Assembly: GCA_033557465.1 (NCBI GenBank)
Contig: CM066036.1
Location: 591,192,914 to 591,256,913 of the forward strand
Reading direction: 5' to 3'
Length of the DNA stretch: 64,000 nt
Source of the DNA: Ichthyophis bannanicus
Taxonomy: Eukaryota; Chordata; Amphibia; Gymnophiona; Ichthyophiidae
Shown here: piece by piece, positions 53,335 to 63,860 of the stretch
How the letters are laid out: every line of letters starts with the position of its first letter
How positions within the stretch are numbered: position 1 is the first letter of the stretch
Position numbers and translations under genes: made by a program
The notes under the pieces: model-generated
The model's input: only the letters and a program-made list of their open reading frames with translations
Told to the model about the DNA's origin: nothing
Databases searched by the model: none

Positions 53335-53765
53335 GATTGAAGGCAGCAGAGAATGAGACCCCCGTGGGCAGACAGAAAGGGTCTTTGCCACGATTCTTCT
53401 ATTCATGGGAGATTGGATTCTCATGGGCAGAAGAGGTGGAAAAAGTCGCGATCGCGACAAAGGTGCCTCCTGTCTACTCACGGGATCTCCATCCACACAG
53501 GCAGGATAGGAAGGGAAGGGCATGATCGAGGCCAGGAAGTTAGCAGACTGCTTGCAGGGATCCCATTCCCAAGGGCAGAAGAAAGAAGAGACCCGCGATC
53601 ACAGCAGAGGCCTCTTCCATCTGCCTGCAGGAGATTGATCCCGGCGAGCAGGGCAGGACAGGAGAGGAAGGCCCCAATTACAGCCTGGAAAGCAGTAGGC
53701 TGCCTGGAGGTATCCCATCCCCTATGGGCAGAGGACAGCCGGATCCAGGGCCTGCTTACAAAGAA
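53335..53765 (+). repeat. GC-rich tandem repeat, ~150-bp unit with half-unit symmetry
   Basis: GGGCAGA recurs at about 53358, 53427, 53573 and 53724, and the units share CGCGATC-type cores, CCTCYTSYCTRCC and GGGATC blocks. The array is about 2.5 diverged units of about 150 bases, each with a weaker internal repeat of about 75. It resembles LINE promoter monomers in style but shares no obvious sequence with those at 11.9 or 57.3 kb. Confidence 0.5.
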
Positions 53766-54049
53766 CATTAGCTGAGAGGAGGAATGTCAGACAGCAAACA
53801 TTTAAAGGTACAGTAGATTTTAAAAAAGGAGGGGGATGGGGATAATGGATGGCAGTGGGAGAGTGCTAGGGGGCAGACAGAGAAGGGGGGAGAGTCTGGA
53901 AGGGGAACAGAGCATTGGGAGGGGTTGGAGGGGGAAGGGAAGAGTGCAAGATGTTGAAAGTTAAAAGGATGAATACAGGGACGAAAGGGCACAAGTTGTA
54001 TATATGCTAAAAGGTGCATCCCCTGCCGAGAGCACTCATATAAAAGCAC

Positions 54050-54345
54050 CCTAACCCCACATAACATATGCGTGTGCGCACACCCACACACACACATAGG
54101 CACCCCACCTCTGCACCATAGATGCACACACAGGCACCATACACCCACAATTGCACACATAGGCACCTCACCTCCACACCACACAGTACTCCACACACAC
54201 AGGCACCCTACTCTGTACTACACAACAGAAGCTCCCCAGCATATCCATAAATGCAGCACAGTCCTGCACCCCACCCACTCAAAGGCACCCACTGCCACAT
54301 CCCATGCACAGACAGGCAAACCACCGTTGCACCACACAAGCACAC
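54050..54345 (+). repeat. CA-rich minisatellite
   Basis: ACACACATAGGCACC-type units repeat irregularly with intervening CACCTCTGCACCATAG-like stretches. Confidence 0.65.
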
Positions 54346-54679
54346 ACAAATACTTTCTACATATTTCTGTCTACAGATGCCTCATACAACCCCTGCTAAC
54401 ATAATAAGACACACTGACACACTTTATCATCTCTCTTCAAACTCTTCCAGCCTCCCCAGACATGCATGAATTTGCAAATGGAGGAACGCCAGTGGAAAAG
54501 GGAGGCAGTGTGTGGGGGGGGGGAGGGGGGGGATGTCACGAGGAAATCTCAGCCACTGGCTCCTAAGATTTTGGACAGGCTCCTCAATACAAATAAACTT
54601 TGTCAAGGCCTGTTTTAACATATTTTTAAAACTTCTACAGAGCCCTTGTGGAAGTAATTTTATGTTTTATGTTTGTTTT

Positions 54680-54795
54680 TAATTTGTTTCATTGAGTGTT
54701 ACATCAGTTACTATGTTTACTATTTCTTGTATTTTACTGTAAACCACGGAAGGTGTATAAAATCTGCAGTCTACAAACTTTAATTATTAAATAAA
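54680..54795 (+). mobile_element. Diverged L2/SINE tail
   Basis: TTTTACTGTAAACCACGGAA followed by GGTGTATAAAATCTGCAG and TTAATTATTAAATAAAC follows the L2 tail pattern with many changes. Confidence 0.4.
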
Positions 54796-54989
54796 CTGCC
54801 CACATTAGTGAAAAGCATACATGCACTTTACACATATGTGAACTCTGTTGGATTTTCAAAGCTAAAGTACTTTAAAATTACCCCAGGAAAATTATGTGCA
54901 CATATTTACATCTGCTATTTGACCTGCATAATTCTTCTGAATACATGTGTCCTTTTGAAAATCAAATGTTTGTACGTGATTGCAAAGCC

Positions 54990-55400
54990 ATCTCCAATCC
55001 CGCCCCCAAGATCGTGTTGAATGTGGTATTCAGCAGCACTAAAACACTTAGAGCCACCAAATATCTGCGGCTGCCGGCTCTACACGTCCTGATGCTTAAC
55101 TGCTTAGCATCGGGGCATGTCGGAGTACAGCTGGCGCCGATCACTAACCAGTCAGTGGCGATATTGAGCCATTGCCCAGGTGGCAATATGTGGTGAAAGC
55201 CAGGTGCAGGTAACCCTGGCCTAACTTTTGCTGCATATCGCTAACCGGGCAGCAGCTTAATATCGCAAGAGCAGCTAACCCAGAAATTCAATGCCGGGGC
55301 CGGATATGACCTTGGCATTGAATATCAGGTTTACCGTTTAGTGCCGGCAACTAGCCGCAGTAGCAGCGCTAGCTGCCTGCATTGAATATCAGGCCCTGAG
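54990..55400. mobile_element. Non-autonomous DNA element piece with GAATATCAGG motifs
   Basis: CATTGAATATCAGGCCCTGA at the right end, CATTGAATATCAGGTTTACC internally and related stem-forming CpG-rich sequence (GCCGGCAACTAGCCGCAGTA) suggest a MITE-like element. The left border is not found and the superfamily is unknown. Confidence 0.35.
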
Positions 55401-56155
55401 TCTTTTTCTGACACCTCCTACCTTTTTCTTACAATATAAACATGGAACAAGAGGAATCAAAAATTATCTTTGGGTTGAGGGGATTTTTCCCTAAAAATAC
55501 ATAAAGGAGGAAACAAAGATCTTGGTGTTGGCCCTTGCTATGCCATTCTCTTTTGCAAAGTGCATTGGTATATTGTTTGTGAGCGAAAATAGCCATTTTC
55601 TAGATCTGTGATATATTTAACGTCTGAGATGTGTCATTACTGTAGCTGAGGTTTAATCTGCTGTATTCACTGTGCAGCTTCACAGACTTTTCATTTTAAA
55701 TTACAGGGTTTCCATGCTTAATTATAAACGTTTATCTCTGAGACTGAATTCCTTCTAATTATTTTGAATAGTATTTAATTAAAACAAAAAAAAACCCTTG
55801 ATGCAGCCAAAGATGGCAGTGTTCTTAATTTAAGATAGCAGTGTTTTTGTACATAGTGAGCAGTCGCTTTGAATTCTTCATTGATGTTTCATTCTAAAGA
55901 TAATCAAAACATCTTATTCAAATCAAAATGTTAAACAAAATGCAAAAAACAAACTTGTAAGCAAAATGTTTGCCCCACTTTGACACGACATGAAACGAAA
56001 CAGCTTGTTTCATTGCATTCTTTAAGACATTTCTAAACAAATTCACATCGTGATCATGAACGTTTGCTTTATGAGGTAAATTAGCTTAGATCCCAAATTT
56101 ACAAATTCTTTCTAACTTATTTCTTTCTTTCTTGCAATGATGATGATAATGTCAC
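55401..56155. other. No gene seen
   Basis: AT-rich, apparently low-repeat sequence. Confidence 0.5.
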
Positions 56156-56427
56156 TCTTTTTTTTTATTTATGCAAATTTTTCAATTTATATCCAAGCAA
56201 CATGCCTGTACAGATAAAGATACAACTTGTAGCAAAAATAATCACAAATCAAATACAGAAACATTTTTTTTTCCCAAGAGTATCATTAGTCCATCATAAT
56301 GGAGGGAGCAGCGCAAGAAACATAAGAGGGACAGGCACTCCCAATTATGAATGTTACAGGAAACAGCAGAAAGAATAAACAAGAAGGGTCAGAGAACCGA
56401 GCATTCTACATATTAATGGGGAAACAC

Positions 56428-57549
56428 TCAGGAAGGAGAGGAAGTAACAATATGGGAACTGATAAAGGAAGACAGGTCTTCAGGCTGAAGAAATATATAC
56501 TTATGTGATTGAAATACAATTATACATTTACAAGGAAATCTAAGCAAAAAAGAAGCACCTATTTGAGTCACTCCAGGACGAAGTAATAGAAAGGCTTTAC
56601 GCCTTTTTTGAGTCTCTCTGGCCACATCTGGGAAGATAGAAATTCTCTTACCCATGAACAAGTTGCCCCGCTTCTTAAAGTATAGCTTGAGAATCCAGTC
56701 CCTATCAGATGGAATAGCAAACATTACTAACATAGTAGAAACATTTAACTCATCTTCCTTAGGCATTTGAAGAAGAGCTGATACATCAAGAAAGTCCATA
56801 TCCAACGTCCCAACTGCCATCTTTCCCTCTTTTACAAACTGGCAAAAATACGCTTTAACAACTGGAGGGATTAAATCAGATGGCACCAACAGCACTTCTT
56901 GAATATATTTTTTGAACAGTTCTACAGGAGCAACCGCAGGTACTATAGGAAAATTAAGTAGACGGATGTTGGAAGCTCTAGCAGAATTCTCTAAGGATTC
57001 CAGCATCAACCTTATGGTCACATTGTCTTTAATTAAGGAATCAGCTACATTAGAAACCTGCAACAGTTTCTGATCCCCAGATTCCATTTTCATTTTAAGA
57101 TCCAGCATTTCCGACTTAATTTCAGAGTAAAGGACCTCAAGCTTTTCAACCCTAGAGGAAGATAAAGCCAACGGGACAGCGGCAGAAAACCGGCCATCTT
57201 CGGCGTACTGCCCAATCGGGGCAGACGCCATACATAAAAGGAGAAGCGCCATCGGGCACTGCAAGAGACGCTCCCTGGCATCGCCAGCTGCTCTCCCCTC
57301 CAGGGGATCGAGCCACCAGCGGGACAGCGGCGGGAAACCGGCCATCTTCGGTGTGCTTCCCAAATCGGGGCAGACGCCATACATAAAAGGAGAAGCGCCA
57401 TCAGGCGCTGCAAGAGACGCTACCCGGCATCGCCAGCAGCTCTCCCCTCTGGGGGATCGAGCCACCAGCGGGACAGCGGTGGGAAACCGGCCATCTTCGG
57501 CGTGCTGCCAAATCGGGGCAGACGCCATACATAAAAGGAGAAGTGCCAT
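56428..57549 (-). CDS. L1-type ORF1 protein, open frame fused to upstream monomers
   Basis: The 373-codon frame is open. Residues 1-125 come from the promoter monomers (MALLLLCMASAPI twice) and are probably not native protein; a likely start is the Met of the last monomer near 57252. The ORF1 proper has a coiled coil (SRVEKLEVLYSEIKSEMLDL, SLENSARASNIRLLNFP), an RRM-like part (SDRDWILKLYFKKRGNLFMG) and a C-terminal domain (ISIFPDVARETQKRRKAFLL, LLRFPCKCIIVFQSHKY). It matches L1/Tx1 ORF1 proteins in length and order, without stops. It should bind element RNA as a trimer. Confidence 0.7.
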   Translation of the reverse strand: MALLLLCMASAPIWQHAEDGRFPTAVPLVARSPRGESCWRCRVASLAAPDGASPFMYGVCPDLGSTPKMAGFPPLSRWWLDPLEGRAAGDARERLLQCPMALLLLCMASAPIGQYAEDGRFSAAVPLALSSSRVEKLEVLYSEIKSEMLDLKMKMESGDQKLLQVSNVADSLIKDNVTIRLMLESLENSARASNIRLLNFPIVPAVAPVELFKKYIQEVLLVPSDLIPPVVKAYFCQFVKEGKMAVGTLDMDFLDVSALLQMPKEDELNVSTMLVMFAIPSDRDWILKLYFKKRGNLFMGKRISIFPDVARETQKRRKAFLLLRPGVTQIGASFLLRFPCKCIIVFQSHKYIFLQPEDLSSFISSHIVTSSPS

Positions 57550-57557
57550 CGGGCGCG
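57173..57557 (-). repeat. ~148-bp tandem monomers, L1-type promoter
   Basis: GGGACAGCGG recurs on the plus strand at 57173, 57321 and 57470. Each unit includes CATCTTCGG-GTGCT, AATCGGGGCAGACGCCATAC and ATAAAAGGAGAAG. The array lies directly upstream of ORF1, as promoter monomers do in some mammalian L1 families. The CCCCGATT and TTTCCCGC elements also occur in the 170-bp monomers at 11.9 kb, in the same order and orientation. Confidence 0.7.
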
Positions 57558-57625
57558 CCCGCGCCAGGTGGGCCCATGCCTGAGGGCCTCGCCAGAGGGC
57601 CCTTTGGCGTGGCCCTTAGACGGTG
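57552..57625. repeat. GC-rich near-palindromic module (copy 2)
   Basis: The 34-bp near-palindrome at 57583-57616 and its flanks match 11808-11880 on the opposite strand. It is upstream of the monomers relative to ORF1. Confidence 0.6.
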
Positions 57626-57724
57626 GCCCTAACCAGTGGCCGAGCACTCCCCAACAACTGAAGTCAGAGCTCCTCCTTCTCCCTTGGCTGAGCTCGACCA
57701 CCGCAGATTCCATCAGCAGCAGTC

Positions 57725-58195
57725 ACAGTTTACGGTATATCACAACTTGTCTGCACTGACCTCACACTCTTTGCAGAACAAATACAGATATTGGTTATGT
57801 TCTGATATTTCATTGTCCCATACTTCTACCTGGTTTAAGCAACAAAACTACTTTATTTAAAATAGCTCCGATGATAGCGGGAGTGTTCTCTAGATGCTTG
57901 AAGTTAGCTACCAAGAAGGCTATGTGTTATGCATGTCAGCAATCAAGGTATGGCAAAAGAATATTTTCCCAATGATCTTACCAAGTATTACTTACTATAA
58001 ATATACAGGTACATGTACTTAATACCATTAGTCCATATCTATAAAGAGTACATTAGCTGCTGTTCAAAAGGCTCTAAAACTGTTTTGTTAGTGTGTGTAA
58101 TTCTAAAACCAAGCTTAATGTATGAGTTCACTACAGAAAGCAGAAATAGACATATACAAAAGCCAGCCCACCCATTTTTCCTCTCTCGGACCAAA
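57725..58195. other. No gene seen
   Basis: AT-rich spacer between the L1-type and L2 elements, with short ORFs only. Confidence 0.45.
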
Positions 58196-58199
58196 GGAA

Positions 58200-61117
58200 T
58201 ACAAGAAACTAAACATATGCCCAAAATAACCCAACCCCAACTTTAGTTCTAACTAACAATATAACACAAACAATTATAAAAGCTAACTCCCAATTCTAGA
58301 TCCCCCACAATCCACTTTATACAGCACAAGCAAAGGTGGGACCCCTAGGCACACAAGACGAAATTCACACACCCAACAGACCCTAAGACAACAAAAATGT
58401 CCCCCTCAACAACAACCTTTTGCTTCAGATTAATATGCATCCTCTCCATATTCATAACCTTAATTGCCCTGACCAACAGCCTAAACAACAAATACTATAG
58501 ACCAATCCCAATAATACAAAGATTAAGCCGCAACGATGCCGCATCAGCACCACAATACGCAGGATACCATGCCAAGGCAAATCCCCAAAGATTAATATAT
58601 ATAAAACTAACAACTGAATCTCAAATGAACTTACAACCCAACATAAAAAAACTCAAATCTCTTTCATGCTACTTAATAAATGCAAGGTCAATGAAAAATA
58701 TGCTACCTATTTTCACTGACCTCCTAAATGACCAAAAACCGGACATAATGTGCGTAACGGAAACCTGGCTCTCCGATACTGATTTGGTCTACATGAACCA
58801 ACTAAAGTCTAATGAATATGAGATATTTTATACCCACAGAAATTACAAAAGAGGTGGTGGGGTGCTCATCGTAGCAAAAAAATCACTAAAAGCAAAGCAA
58901 CTAACTACTGACAACACCAACAACATGGACACCCTAATCCTAAAAATTTATCACCTTAGAGTATGCCTAGTGTACAGACCACCAGAACAAAGATCAGAAA
59001 ATTTGGACTCACTAATTGAACTTCTGGGCTCTTCTACAGATTCAAACCCAGTAATATTTATGGGTGATTTTAACCTACCCTCGCTACCTAAAGTATAGTC
59101 AGTCCCCTTCATTGACTCCATAACTGACATGGATTTCTATCAGATTATTAATAAAACAACTCACAACAAAGGTGGAACACTTGACCTTGTCTATCTTCCA
59201 GGATCACTATATAAACTATTCGACATTCCAACACTTGAGTGCAAACCAGTCCCATGGTCAGACCACCACCTCATAACATTTAACATCAACTACACAGACA
59301 TAACCCATAATAGCAGACCACATCAATCCCCAACCAACAGATTCAAGAAATTCAATGAGGAGGAATTTCTTAAACAAATAATACCCCATCTATCCCTTAC
59401 ACCATCAGATCTTGATATAGCGGTAGAAAGTTGGCACAAAACAATCGCCATTGCTGCAACACATAAAACACCATCAAAACATACAAACAATAATACAACT
59501 AAAGATAGAGATGCTCCTTGGTTTAATAATACACTAAAATTAATGAAAAGGGATCTGCAAAAATTAGAACAGAAATGGCGAAGAACCAAATCCACCACAT
59601 ACTATGAGATCTATGAAAACTCCCTCAAAAACTACAAAGAGGCAACAGAATGTGCAAAGAAAAACTACCACTCCGTCATACTAACTCCATAAACTGACCA
59701 AGAGAACTATTTACCATTGTACAAAATCTAACAAACAAAACATTGAACTCAAGCGAAATTATCACCGATATATCGCCACAAACTTTAGCGGATCACTACA
59801 TGAACAAAGCAAGACTACAAGCCCCCCTACAATGTCACCTAGAAAAATACACTATGACCAAACAAACAATTGGTCAGATTTCCACATAATATCCAAAGAC
59901 ACACTCAAGAATATAATCTCAAACATAAATACTACAACATCCTATTTAGACCCATGTCCAGTAAACTGGATAAAGAAAACACTACCAATTCTCTCCCCCT
60001 TCATTCTACCTATCATTAACCTTTCACTAAAACAAGGATATCTACCTCCAACCCTTAAACATGCACAAATACGCCCAATCCTCAAAAATGGCAACCTTGA
60101 CAAAACCTCACCCAGCTCCTATAGACCTATATCGAGCATACCCTTCATGGCCAAATTAATTGAAAAAGTAAACCAAATCCAAACTCAGGACTACATTGAC
60201 ACTTCAGCCCCTCTTGACGAACAGCAATATGGTTTCCGCCCTCAACACGGAGTAGAAACCCTGCTTACAGTTCTACTAAACACACTGGTAAGAGGTATTG
60301 ATGACACTAAACAAGCGTTCATTCTACTATTTTTAGACATCTCTGCCGCATTTGACAGTGTAAATCACACAATAATGCTAAATAGACTCAGACAAATAGG
60401 AATAAATTCAACAGTATATAAATGGTTTACCTCATACTTAAATAATAGAACCCAAACAGTAAGAATCAATACCCAAACATCCAATACATACAAACAGGAA
60501 CTTGGCCTTCCACAAGGATCTGCCCTCTCGGCACTACTTTTTAATATTTACCTACAACCTGTCTGCAACATCTTCAAACAGTGTCACGTCCACTATCATA
60601 TCTACGCAGACGATATAATGTTATACATCCCATTCAAGATCCCTAACCCACCAATTCAATTACTAACTGAATGTTTCAACGAACTTACAATATGGCTAAA
60701 AGAACACAATTTAAACATCAATTACACAAAAACAGACATCTTATATGTAACAAAAAATCAAACCTTCATCCCCCCAACATTTATTACAATACAGAACCAC
60801 AAAATCAAAACAAAAAATGAGGTGAAGTATCTAGGTGTGATTCTGGATAAGAATCTTAGCATGGAATCTCAGATCAAAAACACAACAAAAAAAATTCACT
60901 ACAAGCTTAAGATACTTAAACAACTACGCCCACTGGTTCACCTACATGATTTCATGAGTATAATTCAAGCAATCATTACACCCCACTTTGACTTTGCAAA
61001 CACAACACTCCAAGGAATAACCAAACAGAACCTTAAAAGACTTCAGCTAGTACAAAATGTAGCCGCCAGAACTATCATGAAAGCCAGTACAATAGAACAT
61101 ATAACACCCATTCTCCC
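58200..61117 (+). mobile_element. L2-type LINE, nearly complete 5' side, cut by DIRS at its 3' side
   Basis: A 5' region (about 58200-58396), an endonuclease part (58397-59692) and a reverse transcriptase part (about 59832-61117) lie in order. The coding sequence is interrupted at HITPIL, where DIRS 5' sequence starts. The C-terminus and 3' UTR do not reappear before the window ends. Confidence 0.85.
58397..59692 (+). pseudogene. L2 ORF2 endonuclease domain with hydrophobic N-terminus and one stop
   Basis: The frame begins MSPSTTTFCFRLICILSIFI; residues 9-28 are hydrophobic enough for a membrane segment or signal anchor. The endonuclease follows: LINARSMKNMLPIFTDLLN, VTETWLSDTDLVYMNQL, GGGVLIVAKKS and FMGDFNLPSLPKV. 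A TAG at 59096 is an in-frame stop, and the same frame continues from 59099 with GGTLDLVYLPG and CKPVPWSDHHLITFNINY (catalytic Asp-His). The linker ends at a TAA at 59692, where at least one frameshift is needed to reach the reverse transcriptase. Confidence 0.85.
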
Positions 61118-61133
61118 AGGGCAAGCAGGATGA
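59832..61133 (+). pseudogene. L2 reverse transcriptase, truncated at C-terminus
   Basis: The 433-codon frame has AQIRPILKNGNLDKTSPSSY, QQYGFRPQHGVETLLTVLL, LFLDISAAFDSVNHTIMLN (block A), ELGLPQGSALSALLFNIYLQ and HYHIYADDIMLYIP (both catalytic Asp residues). Then KYLGVILDKNLSMESQI and ITPHFDFANTTLQGITKQN lead to IEHITPIL. The last residues (PGQAG) are DIRS sequence, so the L2 C-terminal domain is lost. The active-site residues are intact although the copy is dead. Confidence 0.88.
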
Positions 61134-61622
61134 GTCAGCCACAAGTGGTGACGTCATCCGACGGCGCCAGAACGGAAGTACTCTCACCTTGACTGGTAGC
61201 CCCACCTCCCGATCCGCCCCTAGCTGGCCAGTCTTTGTCTTCCGCCTTGCCAGCAAGACGGTTTTTTGTTTTACTCTCACCTCTTCTCTGAAACTGTGAT
61301 TTTACCTCTACAAATGAAGAAACCTGGTTTTAAAAAGTGCCCCGGCTGCGCACGCAAGATGGCCAATTCGGACTCGCACCAACTTTGCCTCAGATGCCTT
61401 GGAACCGAGCATGCCGTTGAAGACTGCCCTGCACTTAAATCCTGCCGGCATGCTCTCGCGGACTTCTTAAACCCCGCCGCTGTGAGTACCTCTGCTGACG
61501 ATGGAATCATTGCTGCCGCTCCGGCCGGGGACGCGCCTGGTCAGGCCTCCGTCTCCCGCCGCGAGCATGGGTCCCTCAGCTCCACGTGTCCTCCCCTGGA
61601 GGCTGGAGCCTGGACTGATATA
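61118..61622 (+). mobile_element. DIRS-like retrotransposon 5' end with gag start
   Basis: It begins CCCAGGGCAAGCAGGATGAG and TGGTGACGTCATCCGACGGC, the counterpart of the minus-strand 5' sequence at 50.3-50.25 kb, with gag after about 200 bases. It is inserted in the L2 and cut at 61622 by the ribozyme-bearing element. Confidence 0.65.
61314..61622 (+). pseudogene. DIRS gag N-terminus, truncated
   Basis: The ATG at 61314 starts MKKPGFKKCPGCARKMANS, followed by DSHQLCLRCLGTEHAVEDC. The CxxC, HxxCxxC, H-x4-C arrangement is the zinc-binding motif of vertebrate DIRS gag, probably for RNA binding. An Ala/Asp-rich stretch follows, and the frame leaves gag at about 61622, where another repeat begins. 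Confidence 0.65.
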
Positions 61623-61640
61623 TTGAACCTTGTTTATTAC

Positions 61641-61680
61641 GCCCCAACGCGTTTCGGCCACCGGCCTTCTTCAGGGGGTC
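61641..61680 (-). ncRNA. Hammerhead-ribozyme-like motif, copy C (best copy)
   Basis: The minus strand shows CCCC, CTGAAGA (plus 61668-61674), an extra A, a GGCC/GGCC stem with GGT loop, GAAA, C-GC-G, TT and GGGG. Helix I is CCCC/GGGG, helix II four pairs, and helix III two pairs (A-U, C-G). The predicted cleavage site follows GUU. All conserved core bases are present except for the extra A before helix II. Confidence 0.55.
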
Positions 61681-63008
61681 TTAGAGAACACACCTCAAAA
61701 ATAATAAACATAAACATATAAGTTAAAAACATAATATAAGGAAATTTTTGTATTACATCAATAAATAATTGAATAAAAAATTGAAGAAATAATAAATAAA
61801 ACCATGAATTTCACTTAAAAACATCTAAAGGACAAACTGTTAATTCATAATGGTTAATTAGAAAACAAACTAATACATAAAATATATATTGTAAAATATA
61901 TATACACTAGGAAATAATAAGTACCTATTTAAATACCAAAAAAAGGGGGGAGAAGAGAGACGAGGAGAAGCAAATGATAAATAAATACCTTAATAGGATC
62001 AAATTGAACGTTATCCCGGATTGAACCTACGGGATACTGACGGCTGACAATGAACAAATAAATTACTGAATAAGTAAATATATATTCACAAAACAAGTAA
62101 ATACAATTCTGAAATATCAACAATGCATATTGACAAATATATAACCAGTTAATAATAAATAATTAATTACATAAATAAATATACATATAAAAATATATAT
62201 ACATATAAAAATATATATACATATAAAAAAACACAAATACAGTATAAAAACATTTATAAAAATACCACTTATAAAAGTAAAACTGTATGCATGTGTAATA
62301 TAAAAACTTTTAAAGCCATATGCATGTGTAATATAAAAATTTTTTACATGTATGAACAATCAAGGTACTTCAAGGGACACAAAAAAAAAACATGTAAAAA
62401 GAAAAATCATCATAAAAACCATATATAAATGCATATAAAAATGGTATGAAAGACACATGTGAAACATGTGAAAAAATGTATAAAAATTATATAAAAAACC
62501 TGTTATAAAAAGGTGGAGACACTCATCATGTACTTAAAAAATTACATCAAAAAATTATACTCTTAAAAATGCAGCTTATATAATATACTTATTGTATTAA
62601 CAACAAATATCTAAAAACATCTAAGAACAATGGCCAGAAAACACAGGGAGGTGGAAAAAAGGAAAAATGGATGATAAACCAGAATATTGTGTGGTGGATT
62701 TGAAAGATACATCAAAGGGGATGTCTATTTTAACTCCTATATTATATTTATTGTCCTGACAACTTATATCTAAAAATGTAAACCGATAATTTTAAATAAA
62801 ATAATAGCGAGTGGAACAATAAAAAACAGAGTATGTGAATTCGACCCAATGAACGAATATAAAAAAACAAACCAGAGACAAGAATAAAAATGAAACGCAG
62901 TGACGAGCAGTGCTCAACTATTTAAAAAGGAAGAAACAGCAATCGCCAGATGTATCCCAATCTTATAGACCCAGCACGGGAACTTGTAATTGTGTTTTTT
63001 ATACATAT

Positions 63009-63860
63009 AGAACTTCTCAAGAACCAGCGTTCCGCTCTACTGCAATGTTAAGTAAACGCGATGAGCTATGCTGAGAACGAACGCCCAAAGAATAACATTT
63101 TCCCGCCTGAGCAAGTTAAAGGGCAATAACTAAAACCGGCAAATGATCGCATAAATAAAAATACTCTGTTGGCATAATAACGGAAAAGCAAACTGATGGC
63201 CATAATCAAAACCTATGGGCCTACAATCAGAGTGTATAATTAAATTGCGTTATGTTCAAAAATATAAAAAATGAACTAACCAAAAGATAGCGGTTTGTGC
63301 TATTGCACCGTAAATAAATAGAGAAGGGCATGCTAGAAGCGAACGCTCAGATATTGACGTGTTCCCGTCAGTGCGAGGTGTAGGGCACCGAATAAAAACG
63401 GCAAATGAAAGTTAAATACTGTGTATTAAATATAAAAAAAGGAGAAGAACTTGCCAAGAACCAGCGTGCTGCTCTACAACAGTAGAATGTGCTGAAAACG
63501 GACGCCCAAAGATGACGTTTGTACAGGTTAAAAGGCAATCACTTGAACCGGCAAATGAACGCACAAATAAATACTGAATAAAAATGCTCTGTTGGCAAAA
63601 TAGCTGTAATAGCAAACTGATAGCCATCGTAAAGAAATATGGACCCACAATCAGAGTATGTTATTAAATTGTGTTATGTACAAAGAAAGTATAAGAGGAG
63701 CTTACCAAGAGCCAGCGTTCTGTGCTATTGCACTATTAACTAACGGAGTAGGACATGCTAGGAGCGAACGCTCAAAAACTAACATTTTCCCCGCCACTGC
63801 GGTTAAAGGGCACTGAATGAAAATGACAAATGAACATTAACTGCTAGAAGCAATGTGCTT
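63009..63860. repeat. Higher-order tandem repeat (A-B-A'-B')
   Basis: Four related units start at about 63009, 63273, 63446 and 63698, each opening with AACTTCTCAAGAACCAGCG or a variant and containing GAACGCYCA and GGGCA-T-AC motifs. A and A' are 437 bases apart, B and B' 425 apart. Between A and B, and again between A' and B', a CTCTGTTGGCA to TTATGT block of about 95 bases is shared (63164-63258, 63588-63682). Confidence 0.7.

Larger units (their letters stand above)
56158..57720 (-). mobile_element. L1-type ORF1-only element (copy 2) with promoter-like monomers
   Basis: On the minus strand: the GC-rich palindromic module (57552-57625), 2.6 monomers of about 148 bases (57173-57557), ORF1 to 56428, about 270 bases of 3' flank and the end motif ttgcataaataaa followed by an A run at 56158-56175. 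ORF2 is absent. The 3' end matches that of copy 1 at about 5780, so the structure is shared. The 5' border near 57720 is approximate. Confidence 0.65.
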
